NCBI RefSeq assembly: GCF_019578655.1
Contig: NC_063261.1
Span: forward strand, 5,402,446 to 5,466,445
Source of the DNA: Ricinus communis
Lineage: Eukaryota; Streptophyta; Magnoliopsida; Malpighiales; Euphorbiaceae
DNA: 64,000 nucleotides
Direction: 5' to 3'
The first letter of the stretch is position 1. The number at the start of each line of letters is the position of its first letter. A program made the position numbers and the translations under genes. The notes under the pieces are model-generated. The model had not been told where the DNA came from, did no database searches, and saw only the letters and a program-made list of their open reading frames with translations. This document shows positions 1-10,306 of this stretch, piece by piece.

Positions 1-1689
1 ATATCCTAATTAACACTAGTCACGCGCATTTGTATATAAACATATAACTATATAAATTGGCCCGAAATTAAAACTGAACCTAGGGAACCCTTATTAGAGA
101 GGGTTGAGCTAACTCTAAAGGAGCTGAAATCTTATTATAAAGATATGCAATTAGTTCAAACACTCATAATATTAATTAAAACAACAAACATATGATTAAA
201 TGCACTTAACATACAAAATTACATTTGAAACCTAAAACATGTCAAGATAGCTACTTAACACTTAAATGGATAAATATTAAAAATATAAATCAAATTCTAA
301 ACATTTATAAACTAAACAGAATGTGAACAAACTTATTTAGCCCTAAACATGTTCCTAATCATGAAAACAAAGCACTAACGAAGCATTTATTAGTCTAAAA
401 CCAACTTAAGTCATGCTTAATAACTTTGAATTTATTCTAATATATGTTAAATAGAAATTAAACATACTGAATAAACATCATCCTATTATATAAAACATAT
501 TAAGGACCTTAAGTACCTTAAAAATGGAAACTTAGAGGCTTCTGTAAGCTTACTCTTCATGGGGCAAGCTTACCCATGTGGGCTAAATGAAAGCTCACGT
601 GGGTCAAGCCTTACCGCACGTGGGGTAAGTTTGCAAAAGCCCTCAAGCTTTCATTTTTAGCTCGTTTTTCAATGGAGAACGCCCAAAAAACTCAATAAAG
701 GCAACATATATGATGAAAATGGTGATTAATATGCACAAAAGTAAGGTGAACTCTATAGATTAGGCCATTGGGGCAAACCTTTGATGATTTCCAAAGGGAA
801 GGTAACTTTGAATGGCAAGAAAGACTTCTCAACCTCCTAAGATACCAAAGGACTCCTTAATGGTTATGGACCTTATCAACACCTACAAAATAGAAGCTTT
901 TTAGCACACAAAAGGGGGTGTTCCTTTCGTTTCTATGGGAGTTAGTTTGGTTTGAGAAATGGGTATAAAGGTGGCTATTTTAAGTTGTTATTGAGAAATG
1001 GGTATAGAATTTTAGGCTTTAAAGGTGGTTATTGTTGCTGGAAAAATGTTAATAAAGAGGCTTTAATGAAGGTTCAGTGGTTGTGTGGTCGCCTTGATGT
1101 TGGTTGAGGATTAGAAGGTAAGTAGGTGTTTTGATGTTGTAAAAGAGACTAAAATTAGTGTTTCTAGAGTTATCTTAGGTTGAGAAAGGATAAGGGTGGC
1201 TGGAGTTATGTTGAAGTTCTAGAGATTACAGTTTTGTATTATTGTTAAAGAGTTGAGAGTTATGGCTAGGGTTTTAGTTTAGGGAATAAGATGGTTATAC
1301 ACCAAAAGGTGGGGTTTTTAGTTTTTAGGAAGGTGTATTATCATTGGTTGTTCAAATAAAGGGTCAAAGATTCATTTTTTAGGGGTTAGTTTTAGTTTAG
1401 GGAATAAGATGGTTATACACCAAAAGGTGGGGTTTTTAGGGTTTAGGAAGGTGTATTGTCATTAAAGTGTCAAGAATTCATTTTTGAGGGGTTAGGGAAT
1501 GTCTTTTGTGTTGGCACGTGTCTCTAGGTGGACATGTCCATAAAAAATGCACAAACTTTTAAATTGATGGCTTTTTGGAGGGTAAACTGACGTGTTCTTA
1601 GCCTCACTCCATGTGGGTAAGCTGTTAGCCCACATGGTCTTGGCTACATGGTCATGACCTTAGCCCACGTCCTCACTAATGCACCTAGC
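1..1689. other. Non-coding stretch, probably old repeat DNA
   Basis: I see no gene here. Two places are rich in CACGTG and CCATGTGGG words: about 545-630 (CACGTG at 596-601 and 617-622) and about 1585-1680. A single CACGTG lies at 1515-1520. A two-copy tandem repeat is listed separately. The stretch runs straight into the gypsy pol remnant and could be its decayed flank, but no domain or LTR end supports this. Confidence 0.4.
1272..1507. repeat. Two-copy tandem repeat, period about 118 bp
   Basis: The words TTTTAGTTTAGGGAATAAG and ATGGTTATACACCAAAAGG occur at about 1272 and again at about 1390. Both copies go on to a GGAAGGTGTATT word and end near an AGGGGTTAG word. The second copy has small deletions, so this is an old local duplication. 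I see no coding content. Confidence 0.8.
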
Positions 1690-3361
1690 ACTTTTATGAA
1701 ACTTGCTTTTATAGGAAAATTTATGGTTGTCATGACTTTTATTAGCATATAAAGCATATGCACATTGTATTAGATGTTTTACGCAAGAAATCTTTGTTTG
1801 TCAATCTTAAAAAGTATTTTTTTTTAGCTAATAAGCTTGTATTCTTGTTGTGAGTATTTTTGGCGTTGAGGTTGATGAAAAGAAGATTAAGGCCATTAAA
1901 GAGTGGCTGAAACCTACTTGTGTTGGGGATGTGAGGAGTTTCCATGGCTTAGGTAGCTTTTATAGGAGATTTCTGAAGGATTTTAATAACTTAGTCACAC
2001 TATTAACTGAAGTAATTAAGAAAAGTGTAGGCTTTAAATGAAGTGAAGAATAAGATAAGGCTTTTAATGTGCTTAAAGAAAAATTAATTTCGACACCTAT
2101 ACTTGTTTTATCTAACTTTGTTAAATTTTTGAAGTTGAGTGTGATGCTTCGGGTATTGGTATTGTAGCCGTGTTAATGCAATAAGGACGTCGAATTGTCT
2201 ATTTCATTAAGAAATTGAATAGGGTAGCCTTGAATTACCCAACATATGATAAAGAGACATATGCACTAGTTTATACATTGGAGACTTGGCAAAAGTATCT
2301 TTGACCCAAGGAATTTGTGATCCACATCGATTGTGAATCCTTAAAAAATTTGAAGGGACAAAACAAGTTAAATAGTCGACATGCTAAATGGAGCAAATTT
2401 ATTGGGTCCTTTCCTTATGTTATCAAATAATAGCAAGGTAAAGATAATGTTATTGCAAATGCATTATTTCAAAGGTTCTTCTTTCCATTTTAGATGCAAA
2501 ATTAGGATTTAAGCTTATTAAAGATTTGTATGTAAAGAATTTTGATTCTTGCAATGTGTTCAATGCCTGTGAGAAAGTTGTGTTTGAAAAGTTTTATAGG
2601 CATGATGGATATTTGTTTAAGGAAAAAAGCTTATATGAGCCTATGTATTATTTGCGTGAGCTACTTGTAAGAGAAGGTCATAGAGGTAGGTTAATAAGGG
2701 TATTTTGGTTGCTAAGACTTTGGATATTTTAGATAAACATTTCTTTTGGCTTAATATGAAACTCAATAGGTGTATTACATGCAAGCAAGCCAAATTTAAG
2801 GTTAAGCCTCAGAGGTTATACATGCCATTACCTATTCCTAGTGCACCTTAGATTGATATTTCCATGGACTTTATGCTTTGTTTACCTAGATCTAGGAGTG
2901 GTAAGGATTCTATATATGTGATTGTTGATAGGTTTTGAAAGATGGCTCATTTCATTCCATGTCATAAAAAACCAATGATGCATCACATGTTGCTGATTTG
3001 TTTTTCAAGAAAGTTATGCATTTACATGGAATGCCTTATATACTTATGTTAGTGATAAAGATGTTAAGTTCTTGAGTTACTTTTGGAAGAATTTATGGTG
3101 AAAGTTAAGTACTAAACTCTTATTTTTTACTACTTTTCATCTACAAACTGATGGTCAAATGGAAGTGATAAATAGAGCTTTGTCTATTTCATTGTGTACT
3201 ATCAGTAAGAAGAAACTGAAAACATGGGTAAAATGTTTGTTGCATGTTGAATTTGCTTACAATAGAAGTGTGTATTCAACTATTAAGTATTCACCTTTTG
3301 AGATTGTTTATGGTTTTAATCATTCAACTCCATTAGATTTACCTTATTTGCCTATGCATGA
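1690..3361 (+). pseudogene. Ty3/gypsy retrotransposon pol remnant (RT, RNase H, integrase)
   Basis: This is decayed polyprotein code of a Ty3/gypsy LTR retrotransposon. In order I read: a reverse transcriptase end with VRSFHGLGSFYRRFLKDF at about 1930-1985; an RNase H part with [17 protein letters not shown] at about 2320-2370; integrase zinc-binding code containing CITCKQAKF at about 2775-2800; and an integrase core with SMDFMLCLPRSRSGKDS at about 2862-2912. The last part is [21 protein letters not shown] at about 3251-3310, given here only by its ends FAYNRS and FEIVYG. Stops and frameshifts break the frame throughout, and the YFDD region near 1720-1745 is damaged. Homology halts at 3361, where another sequence is inserted, and the C-terminal tail resumes near 5502. 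About 70 codons usual for the family are missing at that join. Confidence 0.88.
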
Positions 3362-5501
3362 GGGGCTCATTGCGACCGTCCGTGGTAGGCCAAATGGCCA
3401 AAGTGCGAGTTCAAGAAGCGGCGATGGCGGCGTGGGAGGCGAGGAGGCGTCAGCTTCCTTGCCAGTGTGTGCGTTCCCAGCGTCAGTAGCTACTGTTCTT
3501 GGTGGCGATCGACTCCCCTCTGCCTGGGCTTCATTTTGGCGGTGGTGGTGTCGCAAATGGTGGCCGGAGTTGGTAGTTGCGGTGGAGAGAGAAAGTGGGT
3601 GGCAGTCCGGGGTTTTTGGCATTTCCGGCGAGTGATGGATGATCGGAGGGCATATCCGGACTCTCCTCAGCCCAAGCTTTCCAATGGCAATGATTTTGTG
3701 GCGATCAGACTCGTTTGAAAATTGACGGCCGAGATCATCCGTAAATCTCTCCAGATGATTGGGGGTCGGATCGGAAGATCTGAAGCTGGAATCGTCATCA
3801 ACGTGTCGTCTCGAGTCCGTTGGTGCGTTCGGATCGTCGATCAGACTCCGGCGGCTGGAGGCGAGTCGACAGAGCGATCAAGCGTCTCAGTAATTCTCTA
3901 GCCCGTTGATTTTAGAATTCATTGGTAAAATTTATGTGTTTATTTGTGGTGTTGATTATTAGAAAAATTATGTTAAGTTTATTAGTTAAAATAAATAGTT
4001 TGTCGGACTGTCTGCCATTAGTCGTGATTTGTGATGTGTGGCGGAGTCGGAAAAAATAATGAAGTCTTGGGGACCCGACTCCCGTTAAAATAAATTGTTG
4101 AAATATTTGAAGTGTTTTCTGGCATGTCCTAGACTCGTTTTACAGGGGGTAAACGTCCGTGTTTAAGGGAGGTTCTGCCGAATTTTCGGTAGAATTTACC
4201 CGAGTCGAATTTTTAGACAGTGAGTCCTAGGAATCTAGACCTAAGGTTAATTGTCAAATGTTTCAATGTTATTGATTAAATTGTTTTTTGTGATTAGATA
4301 ATCCGTCAGTTCGGCTCGCTCTATCCGAGGCATCGGAGCAGAGCTAGGAGGTTGTCAGGTCTGTGAGTTAAAGTCATATATTTGTTCACCTGTCATGCTA
4401 AGATTTTTACGTGATAGTTTTGATAAATAATTTAATATTTTAATTATTTATTTAATTACTATTCATATATGTTTCATTTACTGTATTATGGTTTGTGTTT
4501 TCGTGTTGGCTCGGGATGGGACGGTTGTAGAACATGCTATTTGATGAGTTGCACCGGTATGAATCAGAGACAGAAAATAAAGGGGTAAAGATTTGTAAAT
4601 TTTTAAAAGGTAAATTTAGGACTTGCCCTAGTCGAGCATTACTCTCTGGGTTGAGTAGAGTGAGTTTGCCGGAGTAAAGGTCCCTGGTCGAGCATTACTC
4701 TCTGGGCGCCGGCTTATTTGGAAACCTAAGTGACCACACTAGAGTTAAGGACCCTGGTCGAGCTTCGCTCTCTGGGCGCCAGTCTTATTAGAATAAGAGA
4801 GCCTAAAGGCTAAGACTGATAGTGATAATTAAGTGACCGGACTGGAGTTAAGGACCCTGGTTGAGCTTCGCTCTCTGGGCGCTAGTTCTGTTGGAATAAG
4901 AGAGTCGAAATGTTAGTGTTGGGATTAGGGTTCTACTGAAGTACTACGTCCCGTAGTATGTGAAAGTTATTTTTATTTAAGCATGGCATGACACGTATAT
5001 TTTTGCATGACTTAATGTTTATTTCAAATTAAATAATTGTGTTATTGAAGTTTTTGAAATTGTTTTTGGAAATATGATTTTAACTCACTCTTGAGACTTA
5101 TAGTCTTATTTTCACTGTTTTTCAGGTGATTGTTAGTCTTACCGCAGTTCTCATCTAGCAACCCGACTCCTTCATCTAGCAACCCGACTCCTTCATCATC
5201 GGGTTGATGTAATTGATTTTGGTATGCTTGACTTGTAAAATTTTAGATTCTCCGCAGTACAAATATTAAACTTATCAGTTGTAATTTTATGTAAATTCAG
5301 CTCTTGCCTAATTATGCTGGCAGACTGAATTAAATATGTAGAATTTGATGATTAAGATTAATTGTGAATCAGTGCTTTGGACTGAGTCCGAATTTCAATT
5401 TGTTTGAGTTAGTGAATGGTCAGGCTTATTACGGGATTCGGTGGCGTTACGCCTACCCATTCCCTAATGCCGGTCACAGGCCCACAGGTCGGGTCGTGAC
5501 A
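3359..5501. repeat. Insertion in the gypsy remnant, probably a solo LTR
   Basis: About 2.1 kb, GC-richer than its surroundings, breaks the gypsy polyprotein. Read on the minus strand it begins TGTCACGACCCGACC and ends CCCCTCA. It therefore has TG...CA ends, and the first motif resembles plant gypsy LTR starts. A CATGA repeat at 3357-3361 and 5500-5504 overlaps both ends, but the bases just outside the TG/CA ends (ATGCA and TGAAT) do not match. A clean target duplication is therefore not shown. There is no convincing coding capacity; the open frames at 3344-3718 lie in GC-rich low-complexity DNA. A solo LTR is my best reading. A non-autonomous element is possible. Confidence 0.5.
4622..4940. 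repeat. Four diverged repeat units inside the LTR-like insert
   Basis: A word of the form CCTGGTCGAGC...CTCTCTGGGCGCC recurs at about 4625, 4681, 4752 and 4856, followed by spacers of roughly 50-100 bp. The later units share GAGTTAAGGACC and GGAATAAGAGAG words. Spacer lengths differ between units. Another short duplication of about 22 bp, AGCAACCCGACTCCTTCATC, lies at 5153-5197. Confidence 0.75.
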
Positions 5502-5816
5502 TGAATGTTAGTGTTACTTTCGATGTTGGTGATTTAACTCTCTTTGATGCTACTTCAGATTTAAGCACAAATCTTTTTGAGGGGATGGAGAATGATGGAA
5601 TCCCAAAGCCTAAGCACCAAAATAGCATCCAAGACAAGAGAATCAAGCTCAAAGCCAAATGATCCATTGTTCATTAAGGGAGGTCCAATCACAAGAGCTA
5701 GACCTAAGAGAATGAATGAGGTCTTAAATGGGCTTATTCAGAATATTTTGGCTAGTCATAACTCTATAAAGTTTGAATTTTTTTTTATACTAATAGGCCT
5801 TTTTAATAATATGTAA
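5502..5816 (+). pseudogene. C-terminal tail of the same Ty3/gypsy polyprotein
   Basis: The gypsy polyprotein resumes after the insert with NVSVTFDVGDLTLFD at about 5504-5548, the chromodomain-like or linker region that follows integrase in this family. It ends with GPITRARPKRMNEVLNGLI at about 5683-5740, a common C-terminal motif of these elements. The two motifs are in different frames. Its orientation matches the part at 1690-3361, so I read the two as one element split by the insert. No 3' LTR could be identified downstream. Confidence 0.8.
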
Positions 5817-8520
5817 TATAATACATGTAATGAGACATATTAGCTATACATTAGATTAAAATATACATTAAATTTTTTATTTATATTATAAAATATTTTA
5901 TGTGAATAAGTAAAAATATTAAATATTGTATTAATTTTATTAATAAAATAATAAAACAATTTATTTAATTGTTTTAAAAATTGTAAATTAGTACTTTCAA
6001 AAGAGATATAAAGAATAAGTTGTTTAATTTTTGTTAAATATAATAAAAGTATTATTCACCTTAAAAATAAGAGTTGTTTTGGAAAGCTATAAACTAGAAC
6101 TGATGTAAACTGGAATTGTTCAATGTTCTAACAACTATCAGTTGTTCAAAATAAAATTAACTAAACGTTTTGTTATAGCTTCTGAGATGAAAAGCTATTG
6201 GCTGTTTTCTAGCAACTTTGCTATACATCCTCCAAGATTAAAGTAATAAAAAAATTAACTTAATCTATTTATTTAAATAAATAGTTGTTGGTATAAATTT
6301 CCAAATTAGAACTATTGTTAATCATTTTTTTTTTTGTCTTAAAAGCTACCAATAATTGTTTTAAAAAAATAACTAAATATTTTGATATAATTATTGGAAA
6401 TTAAAAAACTATCAACTACTCTTCAAGAGTTATGCTAAATACTTTCAAAGTAACATTTTTCTCTTCTGGCAGAATTAAATTTGTTTAATGTCATGAATTG
6501 TCGATAGGGTTTGAAAAAAATAAAAATAGAATTCTATACTTAAAATGTAACATGTTGATGATGACGTTTAGAATCAGTATAATTGATTTAAATGGATGGA
6601 GAAATAGAAAACAAATGATCTTGGACTACTGCATAGCATGCTTACATGAACAAAAAAAACTTACAAAGATCCAGGGGTTTGTTGGCGATATATTTGGACA
6701 TTCAAGTTCAAGCTTCTAGGATTTAATAGAGGTCCATCAGTGGTTAAAAAACATATCTTAGTAGAATGGTGATTATATAACCTAAGGAGATAAGTAGAGA
6801 ACAAGGGATGTAAGTGATTTAACTTAATAATAATACTCCAATCCTACCTACAAAAACACTATTAACTTTGATCTTATAGCATGTGTCACATCGCATCCTA
6901 AATACATGTACATATATAAATATACTAATATTACTCGTCAGACACATTACGCGCATAAATTACTATTACAAAAAGTCATAATAGAGAAATATTTGATAAA
7001 TTAGTATATAATATAATATTTATTAAAAGTATTTAACTATTTTATGAGTATTTTTTTGTATAATAAAAATTTATGTATTATTATATATTATATAAATATA
7101 ATGGATACTTAGATTTCAAATTCATAACTTTTTTTGACTTCTTGACTTCAACTTTTGTGAAAATTTGTATTGAGTTATTTGAACTCCATCGTACGTATGT
7201 GAATAGTTTATCAATTTCTTATAGGATTAGGAATATATATGACATTATGATAAGATTAGATTAATCACTAATTAATTCTTTTAGAATTAGAAAAATATTA
7301 ATCACTCATTAATTTTATTAGAATTAAAAAATTAAATTAATTACATATAGAACTGAAATAAGATTAGTAAGGGTATATTAGCCAGCCCAAAAATTCTACT
7401 CTTCATACTTTTATATATATTAATTTTTTCCTCACATATATTGTATGTGAATTTAATATTTAAGCTCATTATTATTTATTTAATAAAACATAATTAACTA
7501 AGAAAATAAGAATTAGTATACTAGATATTTGTAATACTCCTAACTATTTATTAATTTTAATTCTATTTAAATATAAATTACTAATATCATAATAATAATA
7601 TTGTAACTAAAATTCGTTTCTGTTGATAAAATAAAATATAATCATTGCTAAAACTTAAAAATATAAATAAAGAAATTTGCATAGTTCTTAGATTATATTG
7701 TTGATCTAAATTTCACTCTTTTTTCTTGAATAGATTGATCTAAATTATTAGATTTGATTAAGATAAAAACTTATCAAATTTAGAATCATAAGAGTTTTCA
7801 ACATCAAAAAGTGAAACTTTCTTCAATCATAATCCATTTATTTAAGCTTTATGTTATTTCTATAAATAGAAGAATTTACTTATTATTAATAAAAATATTT
7901 TCTCATTGCTTATTATTCTTCCTATTTTTTGTTAATTTAATAAAATCTCCAATGAGTTAAAATTTTAATGTAAAGGTTCTTTATCCTACAAATAGTTTTA
8001 ATTAATATAAATTAGTAAATAATAAATTATTATAAATATTAATTACCAATTGACACAATTAATAAATTATAATTCAACCAATCATAATAAAATAATATGT
8101 AAGAATATTTTAGTAAATTTATTGGCACAATTATATTTAATTTAGAAAAATAGTATTAGCACAATTATAACGCTAAGGTGAATGCTAATGGTACAATTAT
8201 AGGTACAATTAATTGTAGAGTAAAACACGATATCTTTAAAAAAAAAAAAAAGATTTCTGTAGCTTATTTTTTGTTTTCTTTTGATGGTGTCAGTTTTTCT
8301 TTTTTATATATTTTTAAATTGCTTATTTCTATTTTACGGTTTCCATTCTCTTTTTTCATTTCCTTCATTCTTGTGCATGATTTTTTCATTCTAAGCTCTA
8401 CTTTCTCCATTTTCATATTTTTTGTCTCCATTTTTCTTTCTTTTCCTTTATTTTCGGTGCATGAGTGATTTACTTTTGTTTGAATGTGTTGATTTTTTTG
8501 TAAAAATTTTCTTTTAGTAA
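5817..8520. other. AT-rich stretch without a recognisable gene
   Basis: This is very AT-rich DNA. The few short open frames (for example at 6498-6719 and the phenylalanine-rich 8178-8468) are low-complexity and match no family I know. A roughly 40-bp direct duplication with AATCACTAATTAATT words lies at 7264-7345. I see no LTR end, RNA gene or splice-consistent exon series. Confidence 0.5.
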
Positions 8521-8523
8521 ATT

Positions 8524-9809
8524 ATGGTTTGCACTCATCCAACTAAATCTCCAATACCTAAATGCACTTCTCAAATCTTGAAAAAATTGACGTTTCCAAT
8601 TACTAAAGACGGTATTTCAGTTTATTGTAATGAAATGGGTAAGAAACGTGTTGCTAGTGTTTCGAATAAGGCATATGGTAAAAGTTTGAAGAGTAAAGAA
8701 GATATTAAAGGTTTTCTAGGAAGAGTTCTTCTTCTTCTTTTGTTGATAAAATCTCCAAAAAAAATCTTTTAGGAAGAGAAATTTTCCTGCATCTCCTTCT
8801 GTTATTTGTAGGAGTTCGAAGAGGAATAAAATTGATGTTAAGGAGAAGGAGAAAAGTAGCTTTGATGTATTTTTCTATTTTTTTTATTTACATTCAAATT
8901 TTTATACTATTATTGTTAGATTTATATGTATATAATGATAATGATCTTAGATATTAAAGTTTATTATTATATTATTATTCTTATTTGATTTAATATATAA
9001 TAATTATTTTAAGATTTGTATGTTGTAGAAACTATTGATTAATTACTAATGTTCATTTTAAATAGATTTCTATTTGTTGTTATATGGTTTTTATTGTTTT
9101 ATACTGTAGTTTATATTGGTGTTTTTTTGTCATTAGTTTTTTAATTATGCTAAATTTCTTTATTGTTATTTTTATTTTTTATCATTCTATTGTTTATATT
9201 TTCAGTACATTGTCTTCTGAAAATGTTGTAATTTGTTGTTTAGTTTTTTGTTTTTGTTTGATTTATGTTTTGTTATGTTATATGTTATTTTATTGTTTAG
9301 TGTGTTGTTTTATTATTTATTTTTGGTTTATTTTTTTATTTGTTTCTTTATTTCTATTTTCTTTATTTACTAATTTATTTTTTCTTTATATTGTAGATTT
9401 AAAAATTTAAAATATTACCAAATGAATATTTTAGAAAAAAAATTAGATATGATATGTCAGATGAGGTATTATTGAATCTAAAGTCAAAGTTGTCAAATGC
9501 GCAACCTGAACTATGCAGGAAAACTTGTTTTGGTTAATTCTTTGATATGCCTAATGGTAATAAGTTGTGGTTTTGTATTGGTAGAAAGCATTTAAGATTT
9601 TCTATTCAAGAATTTGCTCTTATTATTACTGGATTAGATTGTATTAGGAATATGAATAATCTTTCTTTTGTTAGTGGCAATAACATATTATTGAACTACT
9701 TTGTTGGTGTGAATAGAGTTAAGAAGAAAGATATTGAGAATTATTTTATTTTGCAAATGTGTGAGTGTGAGGAGAATGCTATTAAACTTGTTGTTTTGTA
9801 TTTTATGTA
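8524..9809 (+). pseudogene. DUF1985 domain gene fragment, probably from a Ulp1-type MULE
   Basis: The recognisable part is at about 9430-9809. It has CRKTCFG then, after an in-frame stop at 9535-9537, FFDMPNGNKLWFCIG and RFSIQEFALIITGLDC. The RFS..EFALITGL pattern is the hallmark of DUF1985, a plant domain of unknown role usually linked to Ulp1-like SUMO proteases and often carried by Mutator-like elements. A Ser/Lys-rich open frame at 8524-8870 could be an upstream exon, with a possible GT donor near 8869 and an acceptor near 9432; that link is inference. The domain is cut at 9809 by a copia LTR, and no Ulp1 protease part is visible. The internal stop and the truncation make it a pseudogene. 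Confidence 0.65.
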
Positions 9810-10034
9810 TGTTAGATTATATTAGTCAATAATCTACTCCAAGATTTTAGTGATTTGTTTATATTCTTGACCCACAATTAGATGGACTGATTTTAGGTGA
9901 TTGATTTAGTGATTGTTTGTTTTTATTTCTAGCTCTTGTTTTCTATATATATACAGACCTGTACCAAGGCATGTATTACATAAGTTAATACAATCTCATA
10001 TTCTTCTCTTCATATTATTCTTTATTATTCTACA
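9810..10034 (+). repeat. 5' LTR of truncated copia element
   Basis: This segment starts TGTTAGATTATATTAG and ends TATTCTACA, directly followed by a primer binding site (TGGTATCAAAGC, 10035-10046) close to the initiator-Met tRNA complement. It is 225 bp long. It interrupts the DUF1985 reading frame. I find no matching 3' LTR, so the left end rests on the TG start, the break in DUF1985 homology and the primer site. Confidence 0.7.
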
Positions 10035-10046
10035 TGGTATCAAAGC
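10035..10046 (+). other. Primer binding site of truncated copia element
   Basis: TGGTATCAAAGC directly follows the LTR end. It differs by one base from the usual plant copia site TGGTATCAGAGC, which pairs with the initiator methionine tRNA to prime minus-strand DNA synthesis. Confidence 0.8.
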
Positions 10047-10306
10047 TTGGCTCTATACTTTAAATTTCTTTAGTCTCTTTTTGTTTGTTTGTATTTTTAC
10101 TTTGGTTTCTTTCTTTTGGCTTCTCATGTGATATCATACACTTCTATCACTCAATCCATTTGAAATCATACTTTCCAGAAACCAAGATTATAATCATTAG
10201 AGACATTACTGGAAATTTCATTTTTTTAAACAAAAGGAGTCCATTTGTTGCTGTTACTTTAGCAATTTATATTTCCAGGTCTGTGATATTTTGACTCATT
10301 TATTTC

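Noticed and set aside
3344..3718. Open frames on both strands at the GC-rich start of the LTR-like insert
   Set aside because: High GC lowers stop frequency. No domain is visible, and the frames run across the insertion border.
8178..8468. 96-codon open frame rich in Phe and Ser
   Set aside because: It arises from T-rich low-complexity DNA, has no family pattern, and similar Phe-rich frames occur wherever this strand is T-rich (for example 9084-9410).
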